Source: Liriodendron chinense
Taxonomy: Eukaryota > Streptophyta > Magnoliopsida > Magnoliales > Magnoliaceae
Length of the DNA stretch: 64,000 bases
Direction of reading: 5' to 3'
Assembly: GCA_003013855.2 (NCBI GenBank)
Contig: ML058586.1
Span: 1,788,196-1,852,195, forward strand
A model generated the notes under the pieces. It saw only the letters and a program-made list of their open reading frames with translations, searched no databases and was not told where the DNA came from. The position numbers and the translations under genes were made by a program. Below are positions 12,321-24,583 of the stretch, one piece after another (position 1 is the first letter of the stretch; each line of letters starts with the position of its first letter).

Positions 12321-12527
12321 TCAATTCCCACCGTTTAATGTGGTGTGGCTCACTTGAGTTTTAGATCTGCCTCATATTTTGGATCATGCTCCAAAATGAG
12401 CTGGCAAAACAGATAGAAGGTATGAATATGAACTATACATCACTGTGGCCACAGGTTTTTGCATCGAAATTTTATTCTGGCCTCATCTTTGTCTTAATTT
12501 GGCCCAAACAATTTTCATGTCAATGTC
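12114..12527. repeat. tandem duplication, period 207 bp
   Basis: TCAATTCCCAC recurs at 12114 and 12321. Both copies continue through GTTTAATGTGGTGTGG, the right-arm words and GTGTCAATGTCAA with few differences. The 84-codon frame inside it is a by-product. Confidence 0.85.
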
Positions 12528-12920
12528 AACCTGTTTCGAGAGACAAAAATACTAGAGGAAGTAATGATGACCAATTTACAATGCATTTGCATTGGAATTT
12601 GGAAATCAAACAGGCCAAGAGAAATTGTGTTTCCAAGTGAAGCAACGATGTAACCAATAATGACATGTAGACAATTTAAAGAAGCAATAAAAATACATGG
12701 AACTTAGATGGTTGCTCAAGAATTAGATGTCTAGGAATTAGGACTGTCCAATCTACATGACTTTTTCCTGGTGTGCCACCATTGTGGATGCCGAAAGGAT
12801 CAGTGGTCCAGATTAATCTAGATGCATCCATGTGTAGGGCAGGAACATAGTAGATAGACAATAGTGTCCATGCATGAAAGACTAGGGGCTTGTTTGGGAG
12901 ACACATTAAAATTTGTTGAT

Positions 12921-12954
<34 letters not shown>

Positions 12955-13654
12955 TATTAAAAATGAGAAATGCTTCAGTGTCATCAGTGCTCCTAGTTTA
13001 TCATTTTACTCAGACGGTCCACTCGATATCTGATCTATCCATTAAGTTTATAACACATAACATAGGCTATAAATGGAAAAAAAAAAATGAACTGATTAGA
13101 TGATCCAAATCATCCTTGATTTGGCCTTTTTTTGTACCCTCTCATTTCTCCAATCCATGGATGAGATGGTTATGATTTCTCTAAGGAAAAAAAAAATAAT
13201 TCTTTAAAATTGTAAGCAATCCATAATAAACCCTAACAAATGACGGATTGCAAATTCAAATTTTTTGAATGTTTTCCTCTATCTAATTTCATTAATCTAT
13301 AGAGAAGAGAAATATAAAAAAAAGAAAGTATATATACAAGCAAATATAGAATATATGCAAACATTGTATAAACTGCAGGTTTGATGCATAGGAACATTGT
13401 AACACCCACTAATTTCATTAATTCATAGAGACAAGAAAAATACATGAATATATTTACGTACAAGCAAATATAATATAAACCCTATGCAGACCACATGATT
13501 AACATAGATCAAATTGTTGGTTGAACCTAATTTTGAATAAATGAACATGATCATCTATACTTGTAACTGCAAGGTGGGTTGTCCAAGTGGGCCCCACCTA
13601 TTAAAAGATAGAGAGATAGGCTATAGTAATTTCAGAAATGTTAATCATCTTCCT
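12528..13654. other. intergenic, no gene seen
   Basis: Includes a (TA)n run at about 12925-12952. A short near-duplicate (AATTTCATTAATNNATAGAG with nearby ATATATACAAGCAAATATA words) occurs near 13280-13350 and 13405-13470. Confidence 0.5.
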
Positions 13655-13800
13655 TGCAGCCTTTAGTTTGGTAGGTTCGGAAACACACCCCACACCCACC
13701 CATGCACTCATGTTGTAGTGGGATTTCACAACCTATGGGTAGTCCAACCCAAGACCTTGTGTGGAAACTAGAGTAGTATTATAACTTATAGTACTCCAAG
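13655..13800 (-). mobile_element. tRNA-derived SINE relic, second family
   Basis: Read on the minus strand it contains CATAGGTTGTGAAATCCCAC, then TACAACATGAGTGCATGGGT. This closely matches 61978-62020 on the plus strand. The upstream portion has weak A- and B-box resemblance. Ends are approximate. Confidence 0.5.
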
Positions 13801-14238
13801 AGACAATAAAGTATTTTCATTAAAAATATAGCCAACAATTCATATAATCTATGATCTCTAATACGTAAAATGAGATGAAATCATTTTTAAGTGGCATCAA
13901 AACCGTGGTTTTAAGACTAGGAGGAGTCTGTCCGAGTCGACTCGGACTCGGGCAAGGATCGAGACAACGAGTCCACCTGCACGCAATTACAGCAAGTCTC
14001 ACGCGGGGAATTTCTTTTTGCTCGCGAGTCACGTGTTTTTCAACTTGAAGTACATTGCCAGATTTAGTTTTGGTACTCCAGCGGAGTACACGAAATAACT
14101 ATTATGTGGGCCACGCTGATGGTGACGTGGCTACCTTAGATTACATGGTTGGATCCACGCTTTCCACGCGTGGGAGTGCGCACGCTTACCTAATTTACTA
14201 CTACAGTTGATAGCATTTCTCAGTGAGAGAAGCTCTGG

Positions 14239-14947
14239 TGCTCTGGAATAATGCAGTGGTTGATAAGCAGGCACTAAGAAATCATACACGTGGCATGCAT
14301 GTAAGTAAATTAGATCAACCCATCCAACTTAATTGGTCCAAAAAATCTGGCAGATCAAAGAATCATGTGGACCACACCATAAGGAATAATGTAAAATCAT
14401 GCGGTATGGCCCACCTGAGTTTTGAATTAGCATGAATTTTGGTGAGTTCCTTCATCTTGGTGAGGTGAGTCCGATGAATGGATTGGATGGCATTTAAACT
14501 TCACGATGAGCCCCACAAACAACTAATGGTGGTGTCCCCATTGCAACTGTTTCCTATGGTGTGGCTCACCTCAGTTATGGAGCGGCCTATTTTTTTGGCT
14601 CCATGGTAGATATGAGGAAGTGCACATGATGGACGGGGTGGATCTCATGTTTGTTCCTCCCACGTAGTGCATAGGATGTATCGATGCCCCACATTATGCG
14701 TGGCGGTCTGATCGTCATTCCAAGGGACGTACATGGTGAGGCCTACCTTACTAGAGGCTTTGATCTCATATAAATGTCCTATGGTCTGTGAATCAACGGT
14801 TTGGATTTGTTCATCCAATATGATTTCTATTAGATGATTTGATTCCATTGGGTACCAAAATTTGGACGGTTTAGATTAGGTTAGTATATGCTAGCGACGT
14901 TCGAAATTTTTAAGCGACTACCGATCAACCATTTCACCATAAGAGCA
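14239..14947. mobile_element. TIR element, family B
   Basis: The left end reads GGTGCTCTGGAATAATGC, then GTGGTTGATAAGCAGGCACT. The right end is its diverged inverse (TTAAGCGACTACCGATCAAC, then CACCATAAGAGCATC). A GGGCC-type repeat fills the middle (14340-14660). A hAT-like MITE is plausible; no TSD confirmed. Confidence 0.5.
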
Positions 14948-14979
14948 TCAAATAGCTCCCTCGCTGTGGCCTGAGCAGA

Positions 14980-15775
14980 CGTGGATTGCTTACTGTGTAA
15001 ACTCTGTGGGGCCCACTGTGATATATGTGTCATGATCCACGCCATCTACCTTTTTTTTTTAAAAATAATTTCATGGCATGATCCCAAAATTGAAGCATAT
15101 CCAAATCTCAAGTGGACCACACCACAGTAAACAGACGTTCACAATTGAAACCTTTTTAGGGCCCACAGTAATGTTTATTTGCCATCCAAACTGTTCATAA
15201 GGTCACACAGAAATGGACGAAGGAAAAAAAGAAAAGAAAAAAAAGGACGCATACGGGTCCTTCCTCATTATAGACGCTTTGATCTGTGGAGGGGCATACT
15301 GTTATGTCTAGGTTTATCCCCACCGTCCATTCCTTTTCTAAGATCATTATAAGGCACATGACCAAAATATGAGGAAGATTCAACGCTCAGATGGACCACA
15401 CCAAATAGTGAGCTTGATTGCATTAAACGCAAGAGTCATCTCTGGTGTGGCCCACCTGAGAGTTGGATCTGCCTCGTTCTTGGTCTTATGCCTTAAAATG
15501 ATCTTAGAAAATGAATGGAGAGCGCAGATAAATTGTTACATCATGGTGGGCCCTCCACAAATCAGCATGGACTGATGCAAGACTTATGTACCCTAAGTAA
15601 GTTTTCAATGATTGGCATTCAATTCACACTGATCCATGTGGTGTGCTCCACTACTTGAGATTTGGATATGCTTCAATTTTGGGCTCATGCCTAGAATGAG
15701 CAGGAAAAAGGTTGGACGGCCTGGATAAAACACATAAATCAGTAAGCTATAGCATACTGAGTTACTCGGTGTGCA
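14980..15775. mobile_element. foldback MITE copy with a nested insertion
   Basis: The left arm (AAACTCTGTGGGGCCCAC, GTGGACCACACCAC, TTTGCCATCCAAAC) stops near 15235. The remainder (TAAGTTTTCAATGATTGGC, right arm, GAGTTACTCGG) resumes near 15590. The interruption is another repeat (next entry). Terminal words ATTGCTTACTGTGTAAACTC and GAGTTACTCGGTGTGCAAT are diverged inverses. Confidence 0.6.
15281..15563. mobile_element. nested shorter foldback MITE (GATCTGTGGAGGG ends)
   Basis: GATCTGTGGAGGG (15281-15293) is mirrored by CCCTCCACAAATC (15551-15563). The centre (AATAGTGAGCTTGATTGCAT and TAAACGCAAGAGT) is the inverse of the centre at 24790-24840, so this is a distinct short subfamily. Confidence 0.6.
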
Positions 15776-16884
15776 ATTCTGCATCCCTGCCTGCTCTAAA
15801 GAGTGGTGTTTGGTGAACTGAGAAATAAGCTCTGAAAATTAAGGGCTGAAAACTTCAACTATTATAATTAAGAGAAGATAATGGTCTTCTCCTCTCTTTA
15901 ATTGTAAGGTCTTTTCTCAGGTCAATGAAAAACCTGCGGAACTTTATAGCCTTTCATTTAAAACTCCAACATCCAGCAATATCAACACCAATGCGTCCTG
16001 CTTTGGCAGACTAAATCACCAATTGGTAGGTCTCAAAGTAAATTTTAACTTAGTTTCGGCCCCTCGTTTTAGATGTCGTTTGGAATATTCGACCTCTCAA
16101 ATCTTTTGATCCACATGCTTGGTTACTAGGGTCATTTTCATCCATATGTATAGGCCATTTGTTAGAAAAGATATTCAATCACAGGTCCATGATTTCTTTA
16201 TTCATAAATTTTTCCTATAATAAATTAACATACTCATATTGTTCAGTTCCCTAGAGGGAATAGTCTTTTGGCAATTGCTCATTATAGGCCCATTAGCCTT
16301 TGTAATATCCTTTAAAGGTCAGTTTGATTGTTGTAATTATATATAGCCAAAAGTAAACAAGCAATAATTATTTACTAGGGTATTTTTTTAGACAAGTGCG
16401 ACATCAATTCTTGAATTGTGTTCATCGGATACTTACTAGGTTACGTTGCAAACTTTGATGGCGGCACTATGATTTATGTGATTCATTTATGTTTTTCTGC
16501 TACAATTCAAAAATTGCACACTTAAGTGTAGGTAGCGAAGTACTAAAATATTCGGTGAAATCGAGGTCGAAATATAGAGATTAGGGGTTAAAAATACTTA
16601 TTGAAATTAGTTTAGATGAGAGAAATGAAATCTGATTAAATCTACAAGAGTGGAGCAAGTTGTATGTGTGATGAAAAGAGGACAAGAATAGAAAATGGCT
16701 AAAGCATTAAGGATTTACATTTGATTAATTCATAATGTTTGATTCATTAGTTCAACTTTAATTCAATTGGAATCGAATAGAGATCTATTCCAATCAAAAG
16801 ATGAAACTATTAAACCACTTGCATATTTTACAAAAAGATAGTGATCTTAACCAATTGATTTTACTATGAATCACTCGTTAATTG
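15776..16884. other. intergenic, no gene seen
   Basis: AT-rich sequence without a coding frame. No repeat ends recognised. Confidence 0.45.
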
Positions 16885-17300
16885 ATCGCAATGAATTTCA
16901 AGCATCTATTGTACCTGAAGTTAACAATGGATCGTGGAATTATATAGATCAAACAACTTTGTCATCAAGTCAATCAATAAAATTACAAATTTGTAAGATC
17001 AGATGCACACTTATAAGATAGGAGGCTTTGATTGCCGTTAAGATCTCGTCTATCAATCGCAGGGAATCTAAAGCATCCACTATGCCCGAAGTCTATAGTG
17101 GATCAATGAATTTTACAGATCGATGACTTTACTTATACCAGTTCAATGACCGTAGGAAATTCTAAGCATCCATTATGCCCGGAGTACTCGACTATGGATC
17201 AAAGGACTTTATCGATCATTAACTAGTTAATTGATGTGTAAGGAATTTCAAGTATCCATTATGTTCAAAATTTACGATGGATCAAGGCGCCGTGCACGCA
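16885..17300. repeat. degenerate repeat of a ~55-60 bp module, four copies
   Basis: AAGCATCCATTATGCCCGAA followed by a GTGGATCAA word and a GATC-containing end recurs near 16895, 17060, 17165 and 17250. Spacing is uneven (about 165, 105 and 90 bp). It probably belongs to an LTR or other repeat whose ends I could not place. Confidence 0.5.
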
Positions 17301-17770
17301 CAATAATAACTTTCGCCGAGGTAGATAACAAAATCAATCAAACAAGAAAACTCCAACATTCAAGCACCGCCATTGTTGAACCAAAAAAACTAAACTTTGC
17401 AAATCTCACCAATGACTTCACCTCTAGCCTTAGCTAGGAGTTTAGTCAACCATTCTACAATGGAAGACTATCTCACAAAAGGAAAAACTATTCTACTTTA
17501 GAAAAGAAAAGAAAGAGAGAAAGAAACGATAGAAGAGAGAATAATGAAGTTAGATGAGATGATGTGAATGAGAAGGGAGCAACCCCTTTTTTAGCCTTTT
17601 GTTGGGCTTGTTGGGTGGTACACTCCAAGCTTATGAAAATTTTTCTCTTGCTTTAGAGTGCACTTGTTTTCTCTAGGTTTAGATTTAGGCTCCACTTCAA
17701 GCCTATGAGAAAATCCTTCTAGGTTTGAGTATACTTGGGTAATGAGGTGGCATGTCCTTAGCCTTACACA

Positions 17771-17801
<31 letters not shown>

Positions 17802-17817
17802 TTGCTTGGAGCCCACG

Positions 17818-17852
<35 letters not shown>
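17771..17852. repeat. (GA)n microsatellites
   Basis: Two GA runs (about 17771-17801 and 17821-17852) follow CACATGA and CGTATGA words, as if a short unit had been duplicated. Confidence 0.9.
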
Positions 17853-17854
<2 letters not shown>

Positions 17855-18150
17855 ATAGCTCCACCCTTGGTTGCACATGTGGGTGTGGAGGACATTCACC
17901 TTTGGATTACACGTATGAGGAAAAATTCCTCCATAGTTGGAGCTGCTCATGTGTGGAAGTAGAAAGTCCTTATGTGAGCACGTGAGAAGGTGGAGACCTT
18001 TGATGCCTTACTTGGCTGATTGGAGGGGGTTATGTCATTAGCTCAAATCTATGCCGTTTACTACACACGCGTGTGCGCCTCTGTCGGCCGAGCCGGGCCG
18101 TTGCCGTCGCCGTCACCGAGCTGGGCTCAGGTTCAGGTCTAGGTCTGGGT

Positions 18151-18650
18151 CTATGTGCGAACTGAGAGTACACTCGCGCTAAACGGTTTTCCGCGAGTAT
18201 ACTCGCACCATTTGATTTTTGCACAAATTTTCAAATCAGAGACGCGTTTGTTTGGGTGGTCGCTCCTGTTGAGTTCAAACCCAACGGACTTAACCCATTT
18301 TAAAGTAGGTCTGGGTCTGGGTCTATGTGCGGACTGAGAGTACACGCGCACTAAATGATTTTCCGCGAGTATACTCGCATCGTTTGGTTTTTGCTCGAAT
18401 TTTCAAATCAGAGACGCGTCTATTCGGGTGGTCGCTCATGTTGAGTTCAAACCCAACGGACCTAACCCATTTAAAGTAGGTGTAGGTCTATGTGCGGACT
18501 GAGAGTACACTTGCGCTAAACGATTTTTTGAGAGTATACTTGCATCGTTTGGTTTTTGCACGAATTTTCAAATCAGAGACGCGTCTGTTCGGGTGGTCGC
18601 TCCTGTTGGGTTCAAACCCAACGGACCTAACCCATTTGAAGTGGTGCTTC
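18151..18650 (+). repeat. triplicated ~165-172 bp U3-like module
   Basis: CTATGTGCG starts copies at 18151, 18323 and 18488. Each has an ACTGAGAGTACAC word, then a GAGTATACTCGC word (decayed in copy 3), CAAATCAGAGACGCGT and AACCCAACGGAC. Copies 1 and 2 hold the perfect 14-bp palindrome GCGAGTATACTCGC. A TATA box follows the third copy, which suggests the enhancer part of an LTR belonging to the copia remnant downstream. Confidence 0.75.
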
Positions 18651-18666
18651 AAGTACCTACTCGTGG

Positions 18667-18677
18667 TTTATATATAG
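18667..18677 (+). promoter_or_regulatory. TATA box of the putative copia LTR
   Basis: TTTATATATAG lies just after the triplicated modules and about 560 bp upstream of the gag remnant, at the expected U3/R position. Confidence 0.5.
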
Positions 18678-19227
18678 ACCAACTCTCTAATCCATTTTCA
18701 TCAATCAAAATGAACTTTTCTCTCTCTCTGGTTCTTTAAAATTCGTCTGTGGTTATTGTTGTTTAGCCAATTGAGTTTTGCAATCGAGTCAACTCGCTTT
18801 GGTTTAAGTTCTGCATGCTGGTTTGAGCCTATGTACAACGAGTGCACTGTTGGGACCGGGCAATAGTCGTTGTATCTTGGAAGCCAACTGTCTAAGAAGT
18901 CATGTTGCATTTGGGACACGGCTCAAGGATGGCAGATTTAGTTTCAAGTCAGGTGACTCAGTCACACCTTGACTCAAACACATAAGTTCTTCTTTCTTAA
19001 TTATTTTATTTTTAAATTAATTTATTTCTTTTTTCAATTTTCATTTACTATCTTCAGCAATTTAATCCAATAATCTTGAAACCAATTTTTCTCTATTGTT
19101 GGAAACAGTAAATATCTGGTTTAGTATCTTTCAAAAATAAAAATTATTTTCTTCTTCTTTTAACCTTTCTGTAATTAGTGTTTAACTGATTCACTGATTT
19201 TATAACTGGTTGAAAACCGAGTCATGA

Positions 19228-19945
19228 CCAGTTTCTTTTGAAATCAATAGCCACCATCACAGTCAACCCTACGACTGAACTGTTCAAAATCGAACCGTTC
19301 GCTGGACAGAATTTCAAACGGTAGAAACGAAAGATCAGTTTTGCACTGTAAACTCTAAAGGTCTCATACATTCTTTCGTATTCGTTTACAGTTGATCTAG
19401 CCAATGAAACTGAGTTTAGAGATGTCAATAATTGTAAACACTATATTCTAAATACATTATCTAATAAACTATATGATATATATGTTTCTTATGAATCTGC
19501 TAAAGACATTTGGACCGCACTAGAAAAGAAATATGTGCTTGAAGATGTAGGTTTTAAGAAACATGCTATCGCGAATTTTCTTCATTATGAAATGACAAAC
19601 AATAAACCTATCACGAACGAGATTTATGATTATTAAAATCTGATACATGAATTGACAATTAAGGGAATGAAATTAGATAAAGTATTGCTGTCAGGAGCTT
19701 TAATTGAAAAATTAACTCATTCTTGGAAAGAATACAAAAACAAAATAAAACATAAGAAAAACTCTCTTTAGAAAATATAATCGTACACATAAGGATAGAT
19801 GAGGCTAACAGAATCAGAGACCAAATTGAGAATGCAAACGGGTCTGTATCTAAGGCTAACCTGGTAGAAACAAATCAGGCACATAATAACAAAAAGAAAG
19901 GAAATTAGTTACAACTGTGGAAAGCCTGGTCATCACTCTAAAGAA
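19228..19945 (+). pseudogene. Ty1/copia gag remnant
   Basis: Translation gives the copia gag opening (NPTTELFKIEPFAGQNFKR) with a TGG-to-TAG change right after it. From about 19400 a UBN2-type gag follows (AKDIWTALEKKYVLEDVGFK, then NFLHYEM). The end is a zinc-knuckle fragment SYNCGKPGHHSKE at 19907-19945. At least four in-frame stops and frame changes make it non-functional. The knuckle runs straight into the end of integrase, so protease and the integrase core are gone. Confidence 0.8.
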
Positions 19946-20700
19946 TTAATGTTTGGGAGACATCCGAGTGTCAAGCATTTTAAAGTATTTGGTTCAATTT
20001 GTTATGTTCATGTTTCGAACGAAATGATAACTAAGATGTCAAGGAAAGGAAATGCATTTTAATTGACTATGATGAAAGGAAGCAAGGGCGCAAGTGTACA
20101 GATTTCGAGATTCATCATTTTATTGGTTTCCACGATGTTGTATTTGATGAAGTTTCTTTGTAGTATGAAGTGGAAGATGCTGCCATGGGAAGTGTTAGTA
20201 GTAACATTCATGTTTAATTGAAGCCATAAGAAGAAGCTAACTTGCCCGTAACTTCAAATGTCTCTATGGTGTCAAGTAGTTCCTCTTCTTCGCTTATTGG
20301 GGAGTAACGTGATATGAGAATTGAAGCTAGCAGCCATGAATTGCATGAGCAAGATAAAATTGTCGAAGAGGTAAATAGTTTACCATCTCTTAAAAGGTCT
20401 AAGAGGAAGATCGTCATGCCCGCTCATTATAGGTATGAAAATTTTTTAAGTATGCATACATAATTTCTTGTCAGCCCGATTGATGATAGTGAGCCTTCTT
20501 GTTTTAATAAAACAAAAGTGTTAAAGAATGAAATTGTGCCATAGATAAAGAGATGGATGCTCTTATTCAAAATCAAACTTAGAATCTTGTGCCTAAGTAT
20601 AAGGATGTTAAGCTTATCACATGTAAGTGGATTTATAAATAAAATACAAGGCAGGTGGAAGAGTGGACATATACAAAGCAAGGGTTATACCTTATGGATT
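19946..20700 (+). pseudogene. copia integrase C-terminal remnant and linker
   Basis: LMFGRHPSVKHFKVFGSICY at the start is the usual end of the copia integrase domain. After it, shifted frames give GFHDVVFDE and then low-quality matches to the region before reverse transcriptase (CKWIYK-like near 20620). Stops occur throughout. Confidence 0.7.
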
Positions 20701-22255
20701 CTCTCAAAGGTATGAGGAAGATTATGATGAGACATTTAATCCCGTAGCAAAGATGACTTCGCTTCGAGTTGTGATTTCGTTAGCTGCTTATCATGGATGA
20801 AAGCTATGACAACTTGATATTAAAAATACTTTTTTATATAGTGAAATTGATAAGAACATATAAATGAAGCAACAAATAGGCTATGTATCTCATACACACC
20901 AAGAGTATGTTTGCAAGCTCAAGAAAGTGTTTTATGGGCTAAAACAAGCCCCTAGAGCTTGGTACGGTAAGATTGCCGAGTACTTACAGTTTTGTAGTTA
21001 TTTCATCTCCAATTACGATTCTAGTTTATTTGTTAAGAAGTAGAGAAGACCGCATGTTACTTTCTTATAAGGTGAAACGGATAATTATATACACATGAAG
21101 CAACTAATTAGCTATGTATTTCATACACACCTGAAGTATGTTTACAAGCTCAAGAAAGTATTTTATGGGCTAAAGCAAGCCCGTAGAACTTGGTATGGTA
21201 AGATTGTCAAGTACTTATAGTTTTGTGGTTATTGTATCTCCAATTTCGATTTCAGATTGTTTGTTAAGAAGTAAAAAAGATTACATGTTATTGTTCTGTT
21301 GTATGTGAATGATATTGTAGTTACTAGCAATGACGATGAAGAAATTGTAAAGCTTCGGGCAGAACTTTTCTTTGGTTCGAGATGAAAAACTTAGACAAGC
21401 TTAGTCACTTTCTTGACTTGGAAGTAGAGTATATGAAGCATGGTATATTTTTATCTCAAAAAGTCTATGCAGAAAATATTGTATACAAGTTTGGCCTAAA
21501 CCAACGCAAGCGATGTTCCATCCCTCTTGATGCAAACGTAAAGTTAAGGCGTAAAGAAGGGAAGCTTCTTCTGGATCCCCGTTCTTATCAGGCTCTAGTG
21601 GACCGTCTCATATACTTTACTATTACACGACCTAATATTGCATTTTCAATTGAACTTATTGGTCATTACATGCAAGCTCCTCGCAAACCGCATTTGGATG
21701 CAACTAAGCGGATCTTGAAATATGTGAACTCTACTCTTGACATGGGTCTCTTGTTTAAAAATGGAGTTGGGCTTGATTTGATTGGTTTTTCGGATGCCAA
21801 TCTTGATGATGACTTAGATGATCGTAAGTCAACATTTGACTATGTCTTCTCATGCGGCTCGGCGTGTATTTCATATGTAGCAGAAGGCAAGATTCAATGT
21901 CTTTTTACAACAAAGGCGAAATACAAGGCTGCTTCTCTTACTGCCCAAGAATGTGTTTGGTTGCAACAGTTGATCAAGGATGTTAATTTCTTCACCAATT
22001 ATCATCTATGGTGATAATCAAAGTGCTCTCAAGTTTGCAACAAATTCAGTTTGTCACGCAAGAACCAAGCACATTAAAATCGAACATCATTTCATCTGTG
22101 AAAATTTGCTCAATGGATTGATCGAAATTTTGGAAGTATGGAGCAACAAGAACATTACCGACATCTTCACAAAGTTGCTCTCCAAAGGTCCGTTTGAATC
22201 TCTTAGAAGTAAGCTTGGTATCATTGTCGTAGACTCACAAGAGTTTCAATACTAA
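20701..22255 (+). pseudogene. copia reverse transcriptase and RNase H remnant
   Basis: The RT start reads DETFNPVAKMTSLRVVISLA, then QLDIKN. KLKKVFYGLKQAPRAWYGKI appears near 20915. The catalytic box is YVNDIVVTS near 21304, so the usual YVDD has Asn for the first Asp. From 21382 one frame encodes LSHFLDLEVEYMKHGIFLSQ through the RNase H part (DANLDDDLDDRKST near 21800). The frame shifts near 22010 into YGDNQSALKFATNSVCHART, TKHIKIEHHFICE and an ADIFTK-like end (TDIFTKLL). A tandem duplication interrupts RT. The element lost function long ago, and no 3' LTR was found after 22255. Confidence 0.85.
20840..21302 (+). repeat. tandem duplication inside copia RT, period ~231 bp
   Basis: ATGAAGCAAC, TATGTATNTCATACACACC, GCTCAAGAAAGT and TTATGGGCTAAA recur 231-232 bp apart. 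Copy A is 20840-21070, copy B 21071-21302. Both carry the KVFYGLKQAP block. They differ at many sites, so the duplication is old. Confidence 0.85.
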
Positions 22256-23099
22256 GGTCATGGGTTCGAGTACCCAATGTGGTGTGTGCGCCAAGCTGGG
22301 CGTACCCACCAATTAGGTTCGAGTAAGGCATGGTTGAAAGGTTTGGAACAGTAAGCTCCTCGCGCAAGCTGGGTGTCTCACCCACATAAGTTCAGTTTCT
22401 GTGGGCCTTCCTCTTCACTTAAGTCTTCCTATGCGCTGCCGAGTCGAACAAGAAAGGAAATTGAGCACGCTCGGTGTTGATTCCTCTAGGATCGCTTGAA
22501 TGGGAAACAGACACCCAGCCAAAGGCGTTGGTGGAATCAGATTTAAGCTCTTGCATCCACCAACAAGGCACTTCTCATGAAGCTTGCATAGATAAGGCTA
22601 GTTAAGAAGATTGAAAACAAGAAGCAAAATGATCATTTGGGTTCCTGCATAAAGCTATTTTATCCTAGTCTGGTAGCACACATGGAAGATGTGCAGGGCA
22701 TGTATCTTTATTTCCTATTATTTATTTTTTTAAGTTAGTCATGCAACGCACCCACCCTGTTAGCTGGGCAATACACCCACCCACCAGTGGGGTTAGTATG
22801 TCTTTGAGAATAAGAAAACCATGTGGTAGGACATCTTCTTGGCTACCAAATTGTAGCTCTCTGAGTTTTGGAACATCTCTTCCAAGCTCAGGATCGTCAA
22901 GGCGGGGAATTAAGTTCACCTGAGACGATCGGATGGGTCAAATGGCACCCCTTAGGTCTGGCTGCGTAAAATTGAGCTTTAATGGATCCTCTTGGTGGTT
23001 CAGATACAGTTATCAGTGGTTTCCTGGCTGACATGCATGGAATGTTCTCCATTCACCTAGCCAAAGACCCGGTTTGGCTAGTGATCCTAACACCATCCA
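22256..23099. other. intergenic; SINE-like B-box fragment, no gene
   Basis: GGGTTCGAGTACCCAATGTG at 22262-22281 resembles the B-box end of the SINE at 50005-50116. Beyond it nothing is recognisable. The 60-65 codon mirrored frames at 22722-22923 lack motifs. Confidence 0.4.
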
Positions 23100-23555
23100 G
23101 CTAGTGTCAAAGCTCTGTGGGCCTAACCATGATGTATGTGTTTTATCCAGCCGTCCATTCATCTTACCATCTTATTTTAGGGCATGAGCTAAAAAATGAG
23201 GCAGACCCAAGTCACAGGTGGACCACACCATAGGAAAACAGTATTGATTGAACATCCACCATTGAAAACTTCCTAAGGCCTACTAATGTTTATTTGCTAT
23301 CCAACCTGTTGATAAGGTAACACAGATCTGAATGAAGGAAAAACACAAATACCAGCTTGATCCATAACCTCTGTTGCCTCCCAAAAAGTACTCTCAACAG
23401 TAAGCGTTCAATCCCCACTATTTCCTGTGGTATGGTCCACCTGAGATTTGGATCTGCCTCATTTTTGAGCTCATGCCCTAGAATGAGCTGGAAAACGGAT
23501 GAACAACTTGGATAAAATACATACATCAAGGCGGGACCCATGAGGGACCCAATGG
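23100..23555. mobile_element. foldback MITE copy
   Basis: Complete order of family words: CTCTGTGGGCCTAACCATG, CCGTCCATTCATC, GTGGACCACACCATAGG, TTTGCTATCCAACC, ACCAGCTTGATCC, GTGGTATGGTCCACCTGAG, AACGGATGAACAAC, and a GGCGGGACCCATG end. No TSD resolved. Confidence 0.7.
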
Positions 23556-23902
23556 CCTGGTATGAAAGGCAAGTCGATCCCATGAGGTGATGAATATGCT
23601 CAAAAGAGATTGGGAGCCAGATTTGCAACAGAAACAAAGACAGAAAACATGTTACCTATTCTCATTATTTTAGATGTCTTGTGTGACAATGCTTCTGCTT
23701 GAAACAAGCATTTCTATTTTCTTAGTTTTAATAAATTTCTTTTTTGACTAAAAAATAATAATTAATTAATTAATTAAAGCTCAAACAACTTTACATCCAA
23801 AGTAATATTAGGGTCTTTTTGTTTTACTGTTTATGAATGTCCAACTATGGTAAATGGGTAATAATTATTTACCATAGGAAATGCAAACCGGTTTTCGATA
23901 AA

Positions 23903-24245
23903 TCTGTGAAGCCTACTGTGATGTGTGTCTGATCCATGCAGTCCATCCATTTTATCATCTCATTTTAAGGCATGAGTCTAAAAATAAGGCAAATCCAAAG
24001 CGCTTGTGGATCACCTCACACTGTAGTGGGAATTGAACACCTATTGTTGAAAACTTCTGGGGGGCCATAAAAGTTTTGGATCAAGCTAGTATTTGTGTTT
24101 TTGATACTCCCTATAATTTCTTGTGGTGTGGTCCACTTGAGCTTACAATCTGCCTCGTGTTTAGGCTGATGCTGTAAAATGAGCTGATAAAATGGATGGA
24201 CAACGTGAATCAGACACATACATCATGGTGGGACCCATAGATGTT
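23903..24245. mobile_element. foldback MITE copy with shortened centre
   Basis: Arms are recognisable (CAGTCCATCCATTTTATCAT on the left, AAATGGATGGACAACGTGAA on the right). The GTTTATTTGCCATCC centre is missing, which leaves about 340 bp. Confidence 0.65.
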
Positions 24246-24400
24246 ATGTAGCCAATCCGTGGTGACATTTACTTCATGATTTCTATCTCTCTCCAGACAG
24301 CTATTAAAAATGAAAAAGCAAGCATAACGACTGCTGAATGACTTAATTATTCATCTCTAACCCACTTTAGCGGGTAATGAAGCATAATCAAGAATTTGCA

Positions 24401-24583
<183 letters not shown>

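Noticed and set aside
22262..22281. tRNA gene suggested by GGGTTCGAGTACCC
   Set aside because: No acceptor or anticodon stem around it; matches the B-box end of the SINE family.
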